A stretch of 64,000 nt of DNA from the NCBI GenBank assembly GCA_949358305.1, contig OX442317.1:7320186-7384185 (forward strand). Reading direction: 5' to 3'. Source of the DNA: Strigamia acuminata (Eukaryota > Arthropoda > Chilopoda > Geophilomorpha > Linotaeniidae). A model generated the notes under the pieces. It was not told where the DNA came from, made no database searches, and saw nothing but the letters and a program-made list of their open reading frames with translations. A program made the position numbers and the translations under genes. This document shows, piece by piece, positions 48,178-59,864 of the stretch (position 1 is the stretch's first letter; every line of letters begins with the position of its first letter).

Positions 48178-51100
48178 TAGTTGACGCCGTCAACTTGACG
48201 GTGTTTCAGTAGCTGTATCAATCCAGTGACTTTAGTGACATTATAATGATGCTTTACAAGTAAACTACAAATAATAAATCAAAATTGTAGGCCTTTTCGA
48301 TTTATCATAGCCTATTATTATTTACGTTTGAAATTTGACATCGGAATTCAGTCGAAGGTACAGCACGTTATTTCTGTTGTATAATACAGAAGAATTATAC
48401 TCGAGGATATACATTGCAGAAAACTAATTAGAGTTTTATTCAAGCAAAGCCAAAGGCTTATTTATACACGGATGAGAAAGGAGTGTTGACATGTGAAATT
48501 TATTATTGCTATGATTGGTGAATCAACATGGTCATGGCGCCGAAAATTGATTAGTCACACGTGCACTTTATCTAGGTCTTTGAGATGCACGTCTTTCCAA
48601 ATGCAAAGTGATTTATGTGATGGCCGTTTAATCGTGTTGCTTTTGGGGACAATTAAATGTAAAAATTTTAAATCGATGCTGCAAAGCAGTTTGCGCTAAC
48701 GAATGCAGAAAACCCGTTTTATTTATTTCTAGCACATTCACATTACTGCAAATCCGATACTCTTAGGAATATTCCATCTAAAACGATTTTATTTTAACCG
48801 AAACTTATGGAAGGTGGTGTTTGCGGTGCACACGTGTTACGAGATTTAACACGAGAATCTCGCCGTGTAAAAACCGCCGTATCGGAGAGTCGTGTAGCTA
48901 ATTCTCGTGTCGTGTTAATTGTTTTTCTCATTCTAATCTTGAAAATTTGTAACGAAATAGTTGAGTTTTAGAGTGCGGTAAAGAAACAAGTTGATAGGTT
49001 TTCTTTATTGTCGTTTTAAGTGCGCCGGGCATTGGTGTCTGCAATGAGGTTTGCTTCTCGTCTGTTATTTAATTTAACCCGGCTTATCTGATGCGAGCAC
49101 ATGTCAACCAGTTACTGAGTTGTATTAATGGTAAGTCCTTTTGAGGCTACTCATTTGTCCGGCTTTAGCTGGTCGAGTAACTAATTGATTTGTTTTCAAC
49201 CAAGTTGAGACATTGGCGAATGATTGAGTGTTTATTCATGACTCATTTTTCACCTTTCTTTTTCGGGTGAATGGGGTGGTCGACGGTTCAGGATATGGCA
49301 CATAGAAGGGTTATTGATTGTGCTGACATTGATTTTTTTTTTGCAACCAAGAAAATATGGCTGTTAAGTCACGTATTGTAGGCATAAATATTTTGATGAA
49401 GGAAGGAGTTCTTGAGAGTGAATTTTTTAAAAAAAAAAAAAATATAGGAAAGGTCATTTCTTCTGTGCTTTGGGATTTATTGCAGTTAAATCACTGGAAC
49501 ACGCAATGTCCAAAACAATCGATGGTTTGTTTTTAAAGTTGTAAAAACACATTTTCGTCATGCTTCTCGGATCAGATGTAGAGAGAGAAAAAAAAAGAAA
49601 TTGAATCGGTTTTGCTCAACTATTTATGCAATTCTATATGGAGAAAAATTTATTTGAATGCAAATTGAAAGCCATTTGTTTGAAAATAGTAATTTCGTTT
49701 ATATATATCGTATATATATTCTGTTCTTCTCGTCTTTTTTACTCAAACCGATCAGCAGGAAAATTTTTTTGTGCTTTTTGATTGCGAGTTTGTTGGAAGA
49801 AATCAGCCTCAGTGGAAATATACGTTCCTCATTCTCATGCTGTGGATGCAAGAAGAAGCTGCTTCTATCCATAGAAAATGCTCCGTTTCCTAGTGTGAAT
49901 AATAATAAGCACGCACTCTTCTTTTTTTTTTGTTATCTGAGGAATTCCTACTTGGTTAGCATTCGTATTGGCGCCAAGACAGTTGGAAGGAGGTCCGATA
50001 AGGGAAAGTTGCTAAGAGATCCCCTCGGAAGCACTGATGGAATTTGGCTGAAAGAGTGGCGGCAAGCAGAGGTTTTTTTCTTTCTTCTGATAGAATTATT
50101 CAGTCCACAGACATATCATGCCGATTTGAATCTGGCTCCGTTTTGATGAAGCTTGGATATGGTCGTAATGGCAGTTAAGTAGTTGTCGATTCTCTTGTTG
50201 TTGGCTGTTGGGTCAATATAATTTTGGAGTAAATAAAGTTTGAGAAACGATAACGGTTTTTTTTTTATCTTTTTTTTTTTAAAAAAAAGAAAAACATTTG
50301 CATTGCAAAGTTATGTAATTTGGAACTTCGCTTTTGAGTTTGGCTTTCATCAATCAGACGTCGCGCTAAAAGGATTACAATGGCGCGCCTGTGAACACGA
50401 ATGTGAAAATTGGCGCCCCAGTAAGACAATCAAAATGCATACATATTAGCGCAGTAAATGGATTGTGGCTTGCACAAAAATGAACATTTGGACGTAGAGC
50501 TACGTTCTAAGAGGACAGTCTTTTTTGGCGGAAATGTAAACCAGTGCCAGCAATGGAAATAGCGACTGGTGCCAATTGTTGGCAAAACTTAACCTAACCA
50601 CAAGCTCACAAACAAACCTCATAATGCCTCACATTTTCCATCAAGAGATGGCGCTTAAACAACCTCGGGAATCAACAATGTATAAACAACATAACCCAAT
50701 GGGCACAGACACATTTCTTACTTCTCTCACCACAGACCAATACTGATAGCAAAAACATCAACAACTCTTAGCTCCACTCCTGCTGGGATGTACAAGTAGT
50801 TCTGCGTTGCGGCATAGTAACTACGTTTTGTGTATTGCCCCGAACACAAATTAAACAGTCATGGGCTTAGGCCTAAAATCCTTCATCTACTTCTCTAACA
50901 GAAGTAGATTCTTTATTGTCATGTAACCTGGCCAACTGTCACTAGGGGAAAAAGATGGAAGCTGCATGATGTCTTGTTGCCTATACAATGTACTTTTTCA
51001 ATGCATTTAAACCTGCATAATTCCTTGTGGTGTCAATACACCACACTACGGTATTACGCTTCTCCGAAAATGTGTCTTAAACTGTGCGGTAGAAGTGAAA

Positions 51101-52120
51101 CTTCTCGACTTATTCCAAATTATCAAGTGTTCTGCGCCAAAAGAAGTTTCACTTCAAAAATCCATGACCTCTTTAGGTTTAATGCGGAAGATGATAGCGG
51201 GAAATGTGTTTCCGTTTTAAGCTTAATGGCAGAACAATCTTTATTGAGCGAACCTGAGCTTTTGTATAGTTGACCCTTTTAAACTGGTAATTTCTTGAAT
51301 GTTCGGGCAACCTTCTAATGATACAAGTTTTAATTTACTAATTTCTTTTTTAATTTTTTTTAATTATTGTAATTCGTTTTTTAAATGGATTTAAGGTATT
51401 TTTTTTTGTTCTTTTCTTTGTTTTGTTTTATTTGTCATGTTAATTTCTTGCATTGCATTCAAGTGGCCAAGTTTTTGGACGAGGTGTTGATAACGATAAG
51501 AGCTCAAGCGCAGCATCGTCGAGATAAAATTTACAGTTTTATCAGTCGAGAGTCTTCTCCATTTTTCGCTTGGTTTAATCTACAAGATATGGTTAGTTTG
51601 AAGTGCAAGTTTATAACACACAGCGGACCAATTTTTACACGCTCTCATGCAACTTAGTGCACTCATCAGTTTGTCTCTCGAGTGTATAGGTCCTCTTGTT
51701 TTACATAATGGCTCGGTATTAGGCTTATGAGGGATTTTAAATGTGCGGCCAAATGGAATGTTGGATGCGAAATGTTTACTTCGCAAACCTTTCGCACTAA
51801 TTTACGATTGGACATTTTTACAAAACTTTTTCACTTAAACCGAATTTCTGCCATGGATGAAAGAAGACCAATTCCAAAATTGTAATCACTTTTCACCATG
51901 TCGTGTTTACCGTTGAAAATTACATCAACACTGTTGTGTCTCCATCTAGATATGTGGCAACAATACCAAATTTTCCATCTTTCCATGAAACACTTGGTTT
52001 TTGCAAAGAAGCAGCTTGTGGAAAAAATATTCATTATTTGGATTTATTTGCTGTAAATGAATAGACCTGTTCATTCATCAATGTAAAAGTTTATCAAGTT
52101 TATTTATCTATCACTTTCTG
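48178..52120. other. No gene recognised
   Basis: AT-rich non-coding sequence. A 162-codon frame at 49658-50146 is hydrophobic and low-complexity, with no family signature. Homopolymer runs lie near 49429-49442 and 50257-50290. Confidence 0.45.
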
Positions 52121-52122
52121 TA

Positions 52123-52543
52123 CTCGAGTTGCACTCAAAAAGGCACTTTACAAGGTGTACTCCCATTGGTCGAGCCAGTTTACTACAAACTCCAGACTGT
52201 ATACTACTACTAAGAGAAGTAGTTTTGATTTTTATTTATTGTTGTGATTGTTATGACTAGTTTAGTTAATGTTATTTTGATTTTATTAATAAAAAATGTT
52301 ATTTCCATCATTAAAATGAAGTTTCACACATTAAAAAATGTCAAACTCATGTTTGTTGTGTTTATTGCTTACATCGTCTGGAAGTTTGAATTTTAGGCCG
52401 TTGCCTAGGCAATCGATTGCAATGTCTGTACATTGTAATGCAATTCTGGTGTTTGGGTCTATTTTTCCGGATCACTACACCAGTAAACTGGCTCGACCAA
52501 TGGGAGTACACCTTGTAAAGTGCCTTTTTGAGTGCAACTCGAG
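52123..52543. mobile_element. MITE family B, copy 3 with different termini
   Basis: The 421-bp element is flanked by TA at 52121-52122 and 52544-52545. The terminal repeats are CTCGAGTTGCACTCAAAAAG through CATTGGTCGAGCC, about 55 bp, and are inverted perfectly or nearly so at the right end. The core shares GTTTATTGCTTAC, TTCTGGTGTTTGGGTCTATT and ATCACTACACCAG with copies 1 and 2, while most of the terminal repeat does not align with theirs. Confidence 0.88.
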
Positions 52544-52545
52544 TA

Positions 52546-55500
52546 TAACTCGTATTTTTGCGACCTTTCCAAACTTGTGAAATGTAGTGCAGTTGTCCCT
52601 GACAACGGTCACCTGGCAACTCCATCCATTCAGTTTATAATAAAAACTTCAGTTGACTCCAAACTGTTGATGAGAAAACAATTCGACAATGGCGCAGAGT
52701 TTTTGGTGATAATGTCAAGGTGTTAATTAAGTTTTATCCACCTAGTGACCAATTGGGAGTTGCGAGACAGGGATGAGTGAGTAAAAAGTTTTGGCAATCG
52801 TCAATAAATTGTGTTTTGTGAAACAGGGCGTTCAATTTTTGTCGTGTCACCTTGCTGTGTTGCTTTTGTCAATTAGGAGAATTGGTCCAATAAAGTGAGA
52901 TAAGACATTTTAGCTGGGTCTGTGTAGATGTGATGCCATAAAGTAGACGCTTGACGTGGCTAGGTAATCAAGCTGAAAGGTACCAAGTGCTAACTACAAG
53001 TCAAAATGTTATTCCATTTTTATCTGGGAAAGAGGTAGCAAAGTTTTCGTGGAAATTCAATTTATCACATGTTACAAGAAAAATAGATTAACGTGGAACA
53101 TGGATGCACACTGCAGTTTTAAATTTAATTAACTTATTTATTCAATTATTTATTTATTCATTGTCTAATTAATTGGTGGAACTTTACTAATTGGAAAATA
53201 TTTACCGTAGTAAAATGACAATAAAAATTGCAATTTTTTCTACGGAACTTTCTTTAAAAATATTTTGATTTTGATCGATAACTGCATTTAAAAATATTTT
53301 GATTGTGCTCGATAACTGCATTTAAAAATATTTTGATTGTAGCATGGCATAACTACATATCCTACAGGCAGATAGTTGACATTCTCAGCATATGCAATAC
53401 AATTTGTTGAATGCAAATCGAGTAAAGGTTGAATTTACGCTTTAAAAATCCTAGTTTATCGCAAGAGATTTTTTTTTTCCGAGGCGGAAATTGATACATC
53501 GACTGAAGTGGGTTTTATTGATTCTGATTGTATCATCCTTAAAAAGACGCAACTTAAAAAAAAAAAGAAAAAAGAAAAAGGAGATCAAAAAAAGTTTTCT
53601 TCTCTATCCTATCATTTTCTAAACCCGGACTGATCGCAGGATTGTGATAGCGCAGCTGCCTCGTATCCCAAGTTGTGTGTCAGTGAAAGAGAGGAAGAGA
53701 CTTATTCATCTTGGTCGATCGATTTTGTTTGAGCGCCGATTTTAACTTGGTGCGCGATGAGACGGGAAGAATCTGCGCTGTTCCGCTACTTAATTTCCTG
53801 TGCCTAAATAATTGAAGTTTCTCCGAGGAGAAGTGATGGGTCGTTATAGAGACGAGGATCTTTTTCCCCTTTATTTTTTTTCTTCTTTTTTTGACCATCA
53901 AGAATTGGCGTGAAATTGGATCGAGTAACAAATGGAAATGTCATTAAGCAATTACTGTTAATTAAATAGCATTTGGAAAAGTGGTATTAACTCATAGATA
54001 AAATGGCGTGTTTGACTAATTATGAAGAATGATTCAAATTTTACACATTTTTTTTTTAAATTTTAAATTATTAGCACATCGATATATTTTTATTCCTTCA
54101 ATTATCGATCGTTTTTGAGTGTAGAAATTGAATTTATTTATGAAAAATGAAAAAGTTAAACATTAAACACGATTTAATTATCATGATAGAGTAAAATTTC
54201 AACTTTTAGTATTTTAAACTTGTTAATTGATTGTATAAATTTAAACAGCGAGTTGGAACGTGCACAAACTAGAAACCCCAGTGTGTTAAACCCTTAAACC
54301 TCACCTAAAGCCCTCGTCAATGCACTCTTGCAACTACAATTAATTGATTGATACAAATCTGAAATCCTGTTACTTGTTTACACGGACGACCAAGGCTGAA
54401 AAGCAAACATTATGGCCTAGTCATTAGTTATGTAAAGCATACACGTAACGAGCATGATATACTATGCATATTCTACTGATGAGTTGAGATATTCACACAC
54501 AAAATTTTAAACAATCAAAATTTTTTAAATTTTTCAAATTTTTCAAATTTTACCTTTTAAATGAAGGATGAAAAATGGCGCAAAGTCAACAAGCTCTAAT
54601 TTAGTTTTTAATCCTTGTTTTGCATCTAGATTTTTTCTGTTTACTCTTATATACAAGTGACGATAAAAGAAGCGCACTTTGTGGTTTTTGTCTCCTTTGG
54701 GATGATGTAAACAGTAAGCTTAGGCGCAGTTTATTACGTCCTCCCTATCTTCGGTTCGCACACCGCAAGTGCGCCACTAGGTGCGCTTTTAGTGCACAGA
54801 AAACAGATTTGCACAGTCAAAGTCAAACATTACGAATGTCTGATATCCCAGAAATAGCATTCGAAATCTGTGCCTTATCTCTCCTACTGCAAATAAGATC
54901 ATCGATGATTCAATTTCCGGCCTGGCCCCTGATGGCACTGCAATACGCCATTTTGTTGTTTTAACACGAATATTGGCTTGTGGGCACTGATTAAAACCGA
55001 GACGTTGTCTCACCACAAAGAGCTCCATCTATATGGACTTCTTGTATTGCCATAAAGTGTTGATTATATGCGTTTAGTGGGCGATAGGATTCTTGGGTTG
55101 GCGCGCGGGGAATTGGATGAATGCTGCTCCTTCTGCTGCTGCTGCTCATGCTGACCGTATATCTGGCCTTAATTATCAGTTTACTTTCTCAAGCTTCACT
55201 ACTAACTTTGCCCGCTTTTCCTATTCGGCTGATAAGAATTTATAGTCAGTTAATAGATACTTTAGTAGCAGATGTGGCTTACAACTTGCACCTAACGTGA
55301 TAAGGAATCTATATAGATATAGAGATGCAAACTTTATAGATGCTGCACCCATAGCTTATTATATTTCTTTTTTGTTTATTACTTTTGATACACCAGCTGC
55401 TGCTTGCTCTTTTTTTTCTTCCTTTTTTCTTGGGGTTATTGGAATGGATTAGGTATGGTTTGAATAAAATAAAATTTAGATTTTTTTTATTTTTATTTTT

Positions 55501-58500
55501 TTTTGGTTCTGGTTTTTGGTTATTTTTGCTTGCTTGTTTTGATGGTGTTATGAATAAGGTTTAGGAGGGATATGTTGATTTTTGTGTTGTTTGGCACTTG
55601 AGTGTAGGTGAGTACAGCTTTAAGACAATACTTGTGGACCTACAGCTCGATTTTAGGAAGTCTGGCCATTTATAGCACGAGATCAGCGAGTATAGTAACG
55701 GTAGAACAGTGTTAGTGAAATATGATAGCATTCAGTTCCAGGCTTGGAGTGTTCTGGTTCAAATCTTCACTTTGCAAATCCTCACTTCGATAAATCCTTC
55801 GACACCTGAGCATTCAAATCAATGCGGATGCCTGCCTGGGTAGAGGTTGGGCTGCACTGCAATGTCTAAATCTACTAACTAAAGAGTGTCGCGCCAATAT
55901 TCCAAAAAATCCTTTCAGGATGATACCGTAAAGAATAGAACTTAGCATGTAGTGTGGACAAAGGTCAGTTGGACTGTATATTGTGTGAATGGAAATATTT
56001 AAAAAAAAAATAATTTATCATATTTTTTCTGACAGAAAATTATTTAGTAAAAAAAGAATTCTGCTTTCTTTGCATGAACTTGAGATGGTATGCTTAAATT
56101 TTAATGTTACCTTCGGTCGAACGTTTGCTGTTTCGTTTACGAATTGTTTGTTTTGTCATTGTGGATTGGTATGAGGCAAGCAGGCAAGCCTTTGGGAAAT
56201 GACAGCAGCCGCAGTTGAAATGAACTAGAAATTCTTGGAGTAGCAAGGTATGATCACTGGTTGCTTTTGTTGCCAATCGGTTATCTACCATGTTACATTT
56301 TCATTTTTTACACTTTTACAATTTTTTTTTCTCTCATGACTCATGACAAGGAAATCTGGTCATTGTTTACCCATAGGTTATCCCTTCCCTTGACCCTAGA
56401 GAGCTTTGCTGCATCTCACCTATTAAATTAAATTTATTTTTGGAGTAAAATAGAAGGACAGTTTTAAAATGTTTTCGCTGAAAGTTGTGTTGAGAAATCA
56501 ATATTGCTCAAGAGATTACAGTGTATACAGTCTTATAGAAATGAAATTCCTAATGATTGGTCAACATTTCAAGGTTCCTGACATTAAATTTGAAAATCAA
56601 ATACTTTTTCATTTATTTCAATGAGAAAAATGTTTCAAAATTTGTGCCTGCAACCAACTTTATTAAATTCCGTCAGCATTTCTCTAACCACTTTTCAATT
56701 TGTTTATCTTTGAAGTTTCTACTTCGAGTACAATATAAATTTTTGTTTTGAAAGGTATAAATACGTGTGCACGTACAGCGTGTTTTTTTCTTTTTAATTG
56801 AGGTTTCTGAATTGACAATTCGAGATAATCTGGATTTCAGACTTCACTAAACAAATAACGCGCGAGGGGAAGAAATATAAAACAACTGGGCTTTAAAATT
56901 TAATAATTTGATAATTTTTTATTATGAAGTTAAATACGATTTAAATGACACGTGTATTTGACTTTGGATCGTAGACGGAGCGCCATAAGTTGTGACAATT
57001 GCTTGCTTTTATTTCTGCACATGTGCAGTTGACAGTGAAATAATAAACTAAGTTCAAAGCTTTTAAAATAAGTTTACATTTGAAAGCACCGAATTGTTTA
57101 TTTTAAAAACTTTTTTTTTTATATTTTTTTTTATAATTTATACGAGAAAACACACAGGACAGTTTTAAGACAGTCCTGGCGAAAATTCTCCCCGTGATCA
57201 ATAACAACAACATTGACATCAGTATGATCAATAAATTGTGTAGATGGTAAGCCAAGTGTGAAAATGTTTTTAAAAAATGATATAAACTGGAAATCTATGG
57301 CATGTATAATACATCTATAAAATATATATTCTTCTGAATTTAGAAAAAAAAAATATTGTCAATTACATAATTTTTAGATATGCAAGTTTATGTCTTTCAA
57401 GATTTTTCATTTCCATCTCAGACCACTAAGTTGGTAGCTGATAAGACAGTTATTAGCATATCGTGTTAATTAAAAAGCTTGCAAGTTTTCAAATGATGCT
57501 GCTGAGGTTTCTGCATGCTTGCACTTCATGATGAGATGGTTTCTATGACTAAACTCATACCTTTTCTTGTTTCTTGCGCTCGAAATAGCTCCACCTTGAA
57601 AACCTAGTAATGGTTAGCTAGTATAGTGAGCTTTTTTCCTTTTTTTTATTTTACTTTATTATTTTTATTTTCTTAAATGAAATTATTGTTTAAAAGGAAA
57701 AAAAAGTCTATAAAATCTTAATGTTATTTTCGTGAAGGTTGTCACTATACATTATTTGAAGATGGGCGTATCTGAGCTTTCCATATTGGACGTGGCATAT
57801 AATCAAATTTATGAGCTGCGCTGTTAATGGCAGACACTTTTTTTTCTCTCTTCCTATTATCAAAAATTCAGTTGTTGGTGCTAAATTTTTCTGAATTTAA
57901 AGTTGAGATTCGGCCAAAAGATAAATAAGGAAGAGAAAAGAAAAGGGAGTAAGAAAAGTACAAGTGAGCACACTTTAAACTTTTAATACACTACCTCCGG
58001 ATTTAAAGGCTGACACTTGATTGGTTCTTCTCCTTTTAATTATAGGATGTGATTTAATGAGGAGATAAGTAAAATCTCTTTTCCCGGCCAGCAGCACACG
58101 CCGTTTAACCCCTAATGCGTATTTTTTCACTTTAACTCGTGAAAAAGAGGGAAGGATAAAGGTCGGAAGAAATTTATTGAAAGCGACTCCTTATTGACGT
58201 TTTATTGCACCTCTTTATATTGAGAAGGTGTAGGCGGCCATTACCCAAAGGTGGGGACTGTGGAGGGGAATTGAGCAGAAAGCAAATCGCGCAAAAGAGA
58301 AGCGAGGCTAATAATTTTCACCACGGATTTGCTATGTCGCTTCACTAGATTTTGGCCCATTCATCTGGTTTGCCCTCTTCCCGTCCTCTTCGCAAATGCT
58401 AAAGGATTCCCAATGAAATTGAACGGCAGTATAATTTCCAAAGAAGGCGACCGAGCTGAAGGCAGAAAAAATCCCCGCGATAAAATATTAGACAAGGAGT

Positions 58501-58908
58501 TCTCCCCCTTACGGCTCTTTTTATGACTGACAGCGTGGAACTGGGAGACAATAAGGTTGTTCGGAAGCTAAAGGGAGGTCTCGTCTCAATTTCCTTCTCG
58601 GACGGAAAAGCGGGGAGCGGAATTTTTTCGAGGAGGAGGGAAGAGAAAAAGTGGAGTTTGCTTATGCGATTAGTTTGTGGATTTTAATCATGTGCCTTGT
58701 TTGGTTTTAAGGGTTTTCTGCCTGCTCCCTTTAGTGCTGTCCGCGGATATTATTGCTCGGAGGGGCCTAAAGGGGTGTGCGTTTTGGATGTGAGTGTGTG
58801 TGTCGAGTCAGTCTTGTAATTTAATTAGATATTCTTGAATCTGAGGCGTTATTGGTAACGATTTTTCCGTCTCGGGTTGCGTCAAGTGACAATCAGTTTA
58901 TGTGGTTA
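52546..58908. other. No gene recognised
   Basis: The stretch contains a 35-bp tandem repeat at about 53260-53345, a short (TGC)n tract at about 55129-55148, and a less AT-rich block at about 58060-58830 without a recognised product. Frames near 54620-54964 have no family signature. Confidence 0.45.
53256..53342. repeat. Tandem repeat, about 35-bp unit, 2.5 copies
   Basis: The unit TTTAAAAATATTTTGATTGT followed by GCTCGATAACTGCA appears twice in full and once in part. No coding potential is seen. Confidence 0.75.
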
Positions 58909-58991
58909 CCCCCATATGTTACAAAAATAGATTGAAATTATGTTGCAATGTATTTTGAGAACGCGTTTTGTAAGATGTGTTATGAAATAAT

Positions 58992-59742
58992 CAGTGTTGT
59001 ATCTTGTTCACTAAATTGTGAATGTGTTCAAGTTTGCGTTCATGACCATGTGAACGCATTCTAGTTCGTGTTCACTAAAATTTACTCATAACACCATTCC
59101 GTCCTTGGAATGGTAACAGGAATCAAAGTCTTAAGTTTCCTGCCAATAAAAATATTGTTTAGACTCTGAATCACCCTTGCACGTGGAAACAAGTTTCTGG
59201 CCCCGATGCACGGAAAAATTTAATTGTTTCAGACTCTGAATAAATCTTGTTTACCCAGAATTTCCTTGTTTTTCATCTAAAATTTGCAACTGGTCACAAC
59301 CGGTTGCAAACAAAGACACCCAACTACTACAATTTAACACGTTTGTTTTTCTAATTTCTGCACATGATGACGTATACACACCACTGACAGCAGCCAGTAT
59401 TAAACCCAAACAAACATCTTCATAGTCATCTTCAGTTTCAGATAAGTCGGACAAAGCTTCATTGCCAATGCCATTGCCAGCCATTTGCAAAACAAGCAAC
59501 AATGACTTACACAGTTCAAGAGTACGGAAACTTTCTGGTGACAATTTCATGAGTACCACAAATTTATCAGACTCTGAATAATAAGAGGATAAAACATTCC
59601 GCTTTAAATGGTGCTGTTGAAAAATTAATACTGTAAAAATATTTAGACTCTGAAAGCTTATGAGTACTAGGCTTAAAAGTGAACAAAGTCTGAATTTTTT
59701 GTTCATGAACGCGAACTATAAGTCGCATTTGATACAACACTG
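58992..59742. mobile_element. hAT-superfamily non-autonomous element with 8-bp target duplication
   Basis: The 751-bp element has perfect 12-bp terminal inverted repeats CAGTGTTGTATC. It is flanked by perfect 8-bp direct repeats GAAATAAT (58984-58991 and 59743-59750). A CAGTG-like terminus and an 8-bp duplication are the hallmarks of hAT elements. Further subterminal pairing includes GCGTTCATGA on both ends. Four copies of AGACTCTGAA lie inside. No transposase domain is present, but a 151-codon open frame is (59706-59251, minus strand). Confidence 0.93.
59251..59706 (-). CDS. Open frame inside the hAT element, possible captured exon
   Basis: The 151-codon frame covers most of the hAT element. 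I do not recognise the product. It is less low-complexity than chance frames in this window, with an acidic ALSDLSETEDDYEDVCLGL stretch followed by ILAAVSGVYTSSCAEI. Within it, a polypyrimidine run followed by TTATTCAG|AGTCTGAT near 59571 looks like a splice acceptor. TCTGG|GTAAACA near 59253 looks like a donor. The bounded segment, about 105 codons from SDKFVVLMKLSPESFRTLEL to EKQGNSG, could therefore be a host exon with flanking intron, carried by a non-autonomous hAT. The first residues before it would then be intronic. The alternative is a remnant of element-encoded protein or a chance frame. Confidence 0.4.
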   Translation of the reverse strand: MNKKFRLCSLLSLVLISFQSLNIFTVLIFQQHHLKRNVLSSYYSESDKFVVLMKLSPESFRTLELCKSLLLVLQMAGNGIGNEALSDLSETEDDYEDVCLGLILAAVSGVYTSSCAEIRKTNVLNCSSWVSLFATGCDQLQILDEKQGNSG

Positions 59743-59864
59743 GAAATAATATTATTTACCAAATATGAATGAATTTTCAAAATGCATTTTTTCAATTATA
59801 TTTCGAAATGCATTTATTTAATGTACAAATAATATGTAGTAATGTATTTTTTAACCATTTGGGT

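Larger units (their letters stand above)
58909..59864. mobile_element. MITE family A, copy split by a hAT insertion
   Basis: The left part starts CCCATATGTTACAAAAATAG and contains GAAATTATGTTGCAATGTAT. The right part contains TTCAAAATGCATTTTTTCAA and ends AATGTATTTTTTAACCATTTGGG. Removing 58992-59742 and one 8-bp duplication joins the two halves into a sequence parallel to 10640-10812. This gives a clear empty-site reconstruction by comparison. Confidence 0.75.

Noticed and set aside
49658-50146. 162-codon plus-strand frame
   Set aside because: It is hydrophobic and rich in F/L/S from T-rich DNA, with no domain signature or splice context. Length alone is not evidence in AT-rich sequence of this size.
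55740-55800. GGTTCAAATC resembling a tRNA T-arm box
   Set aside because: No matching A box, acceptor stem or anticodon arm can be folded around it.
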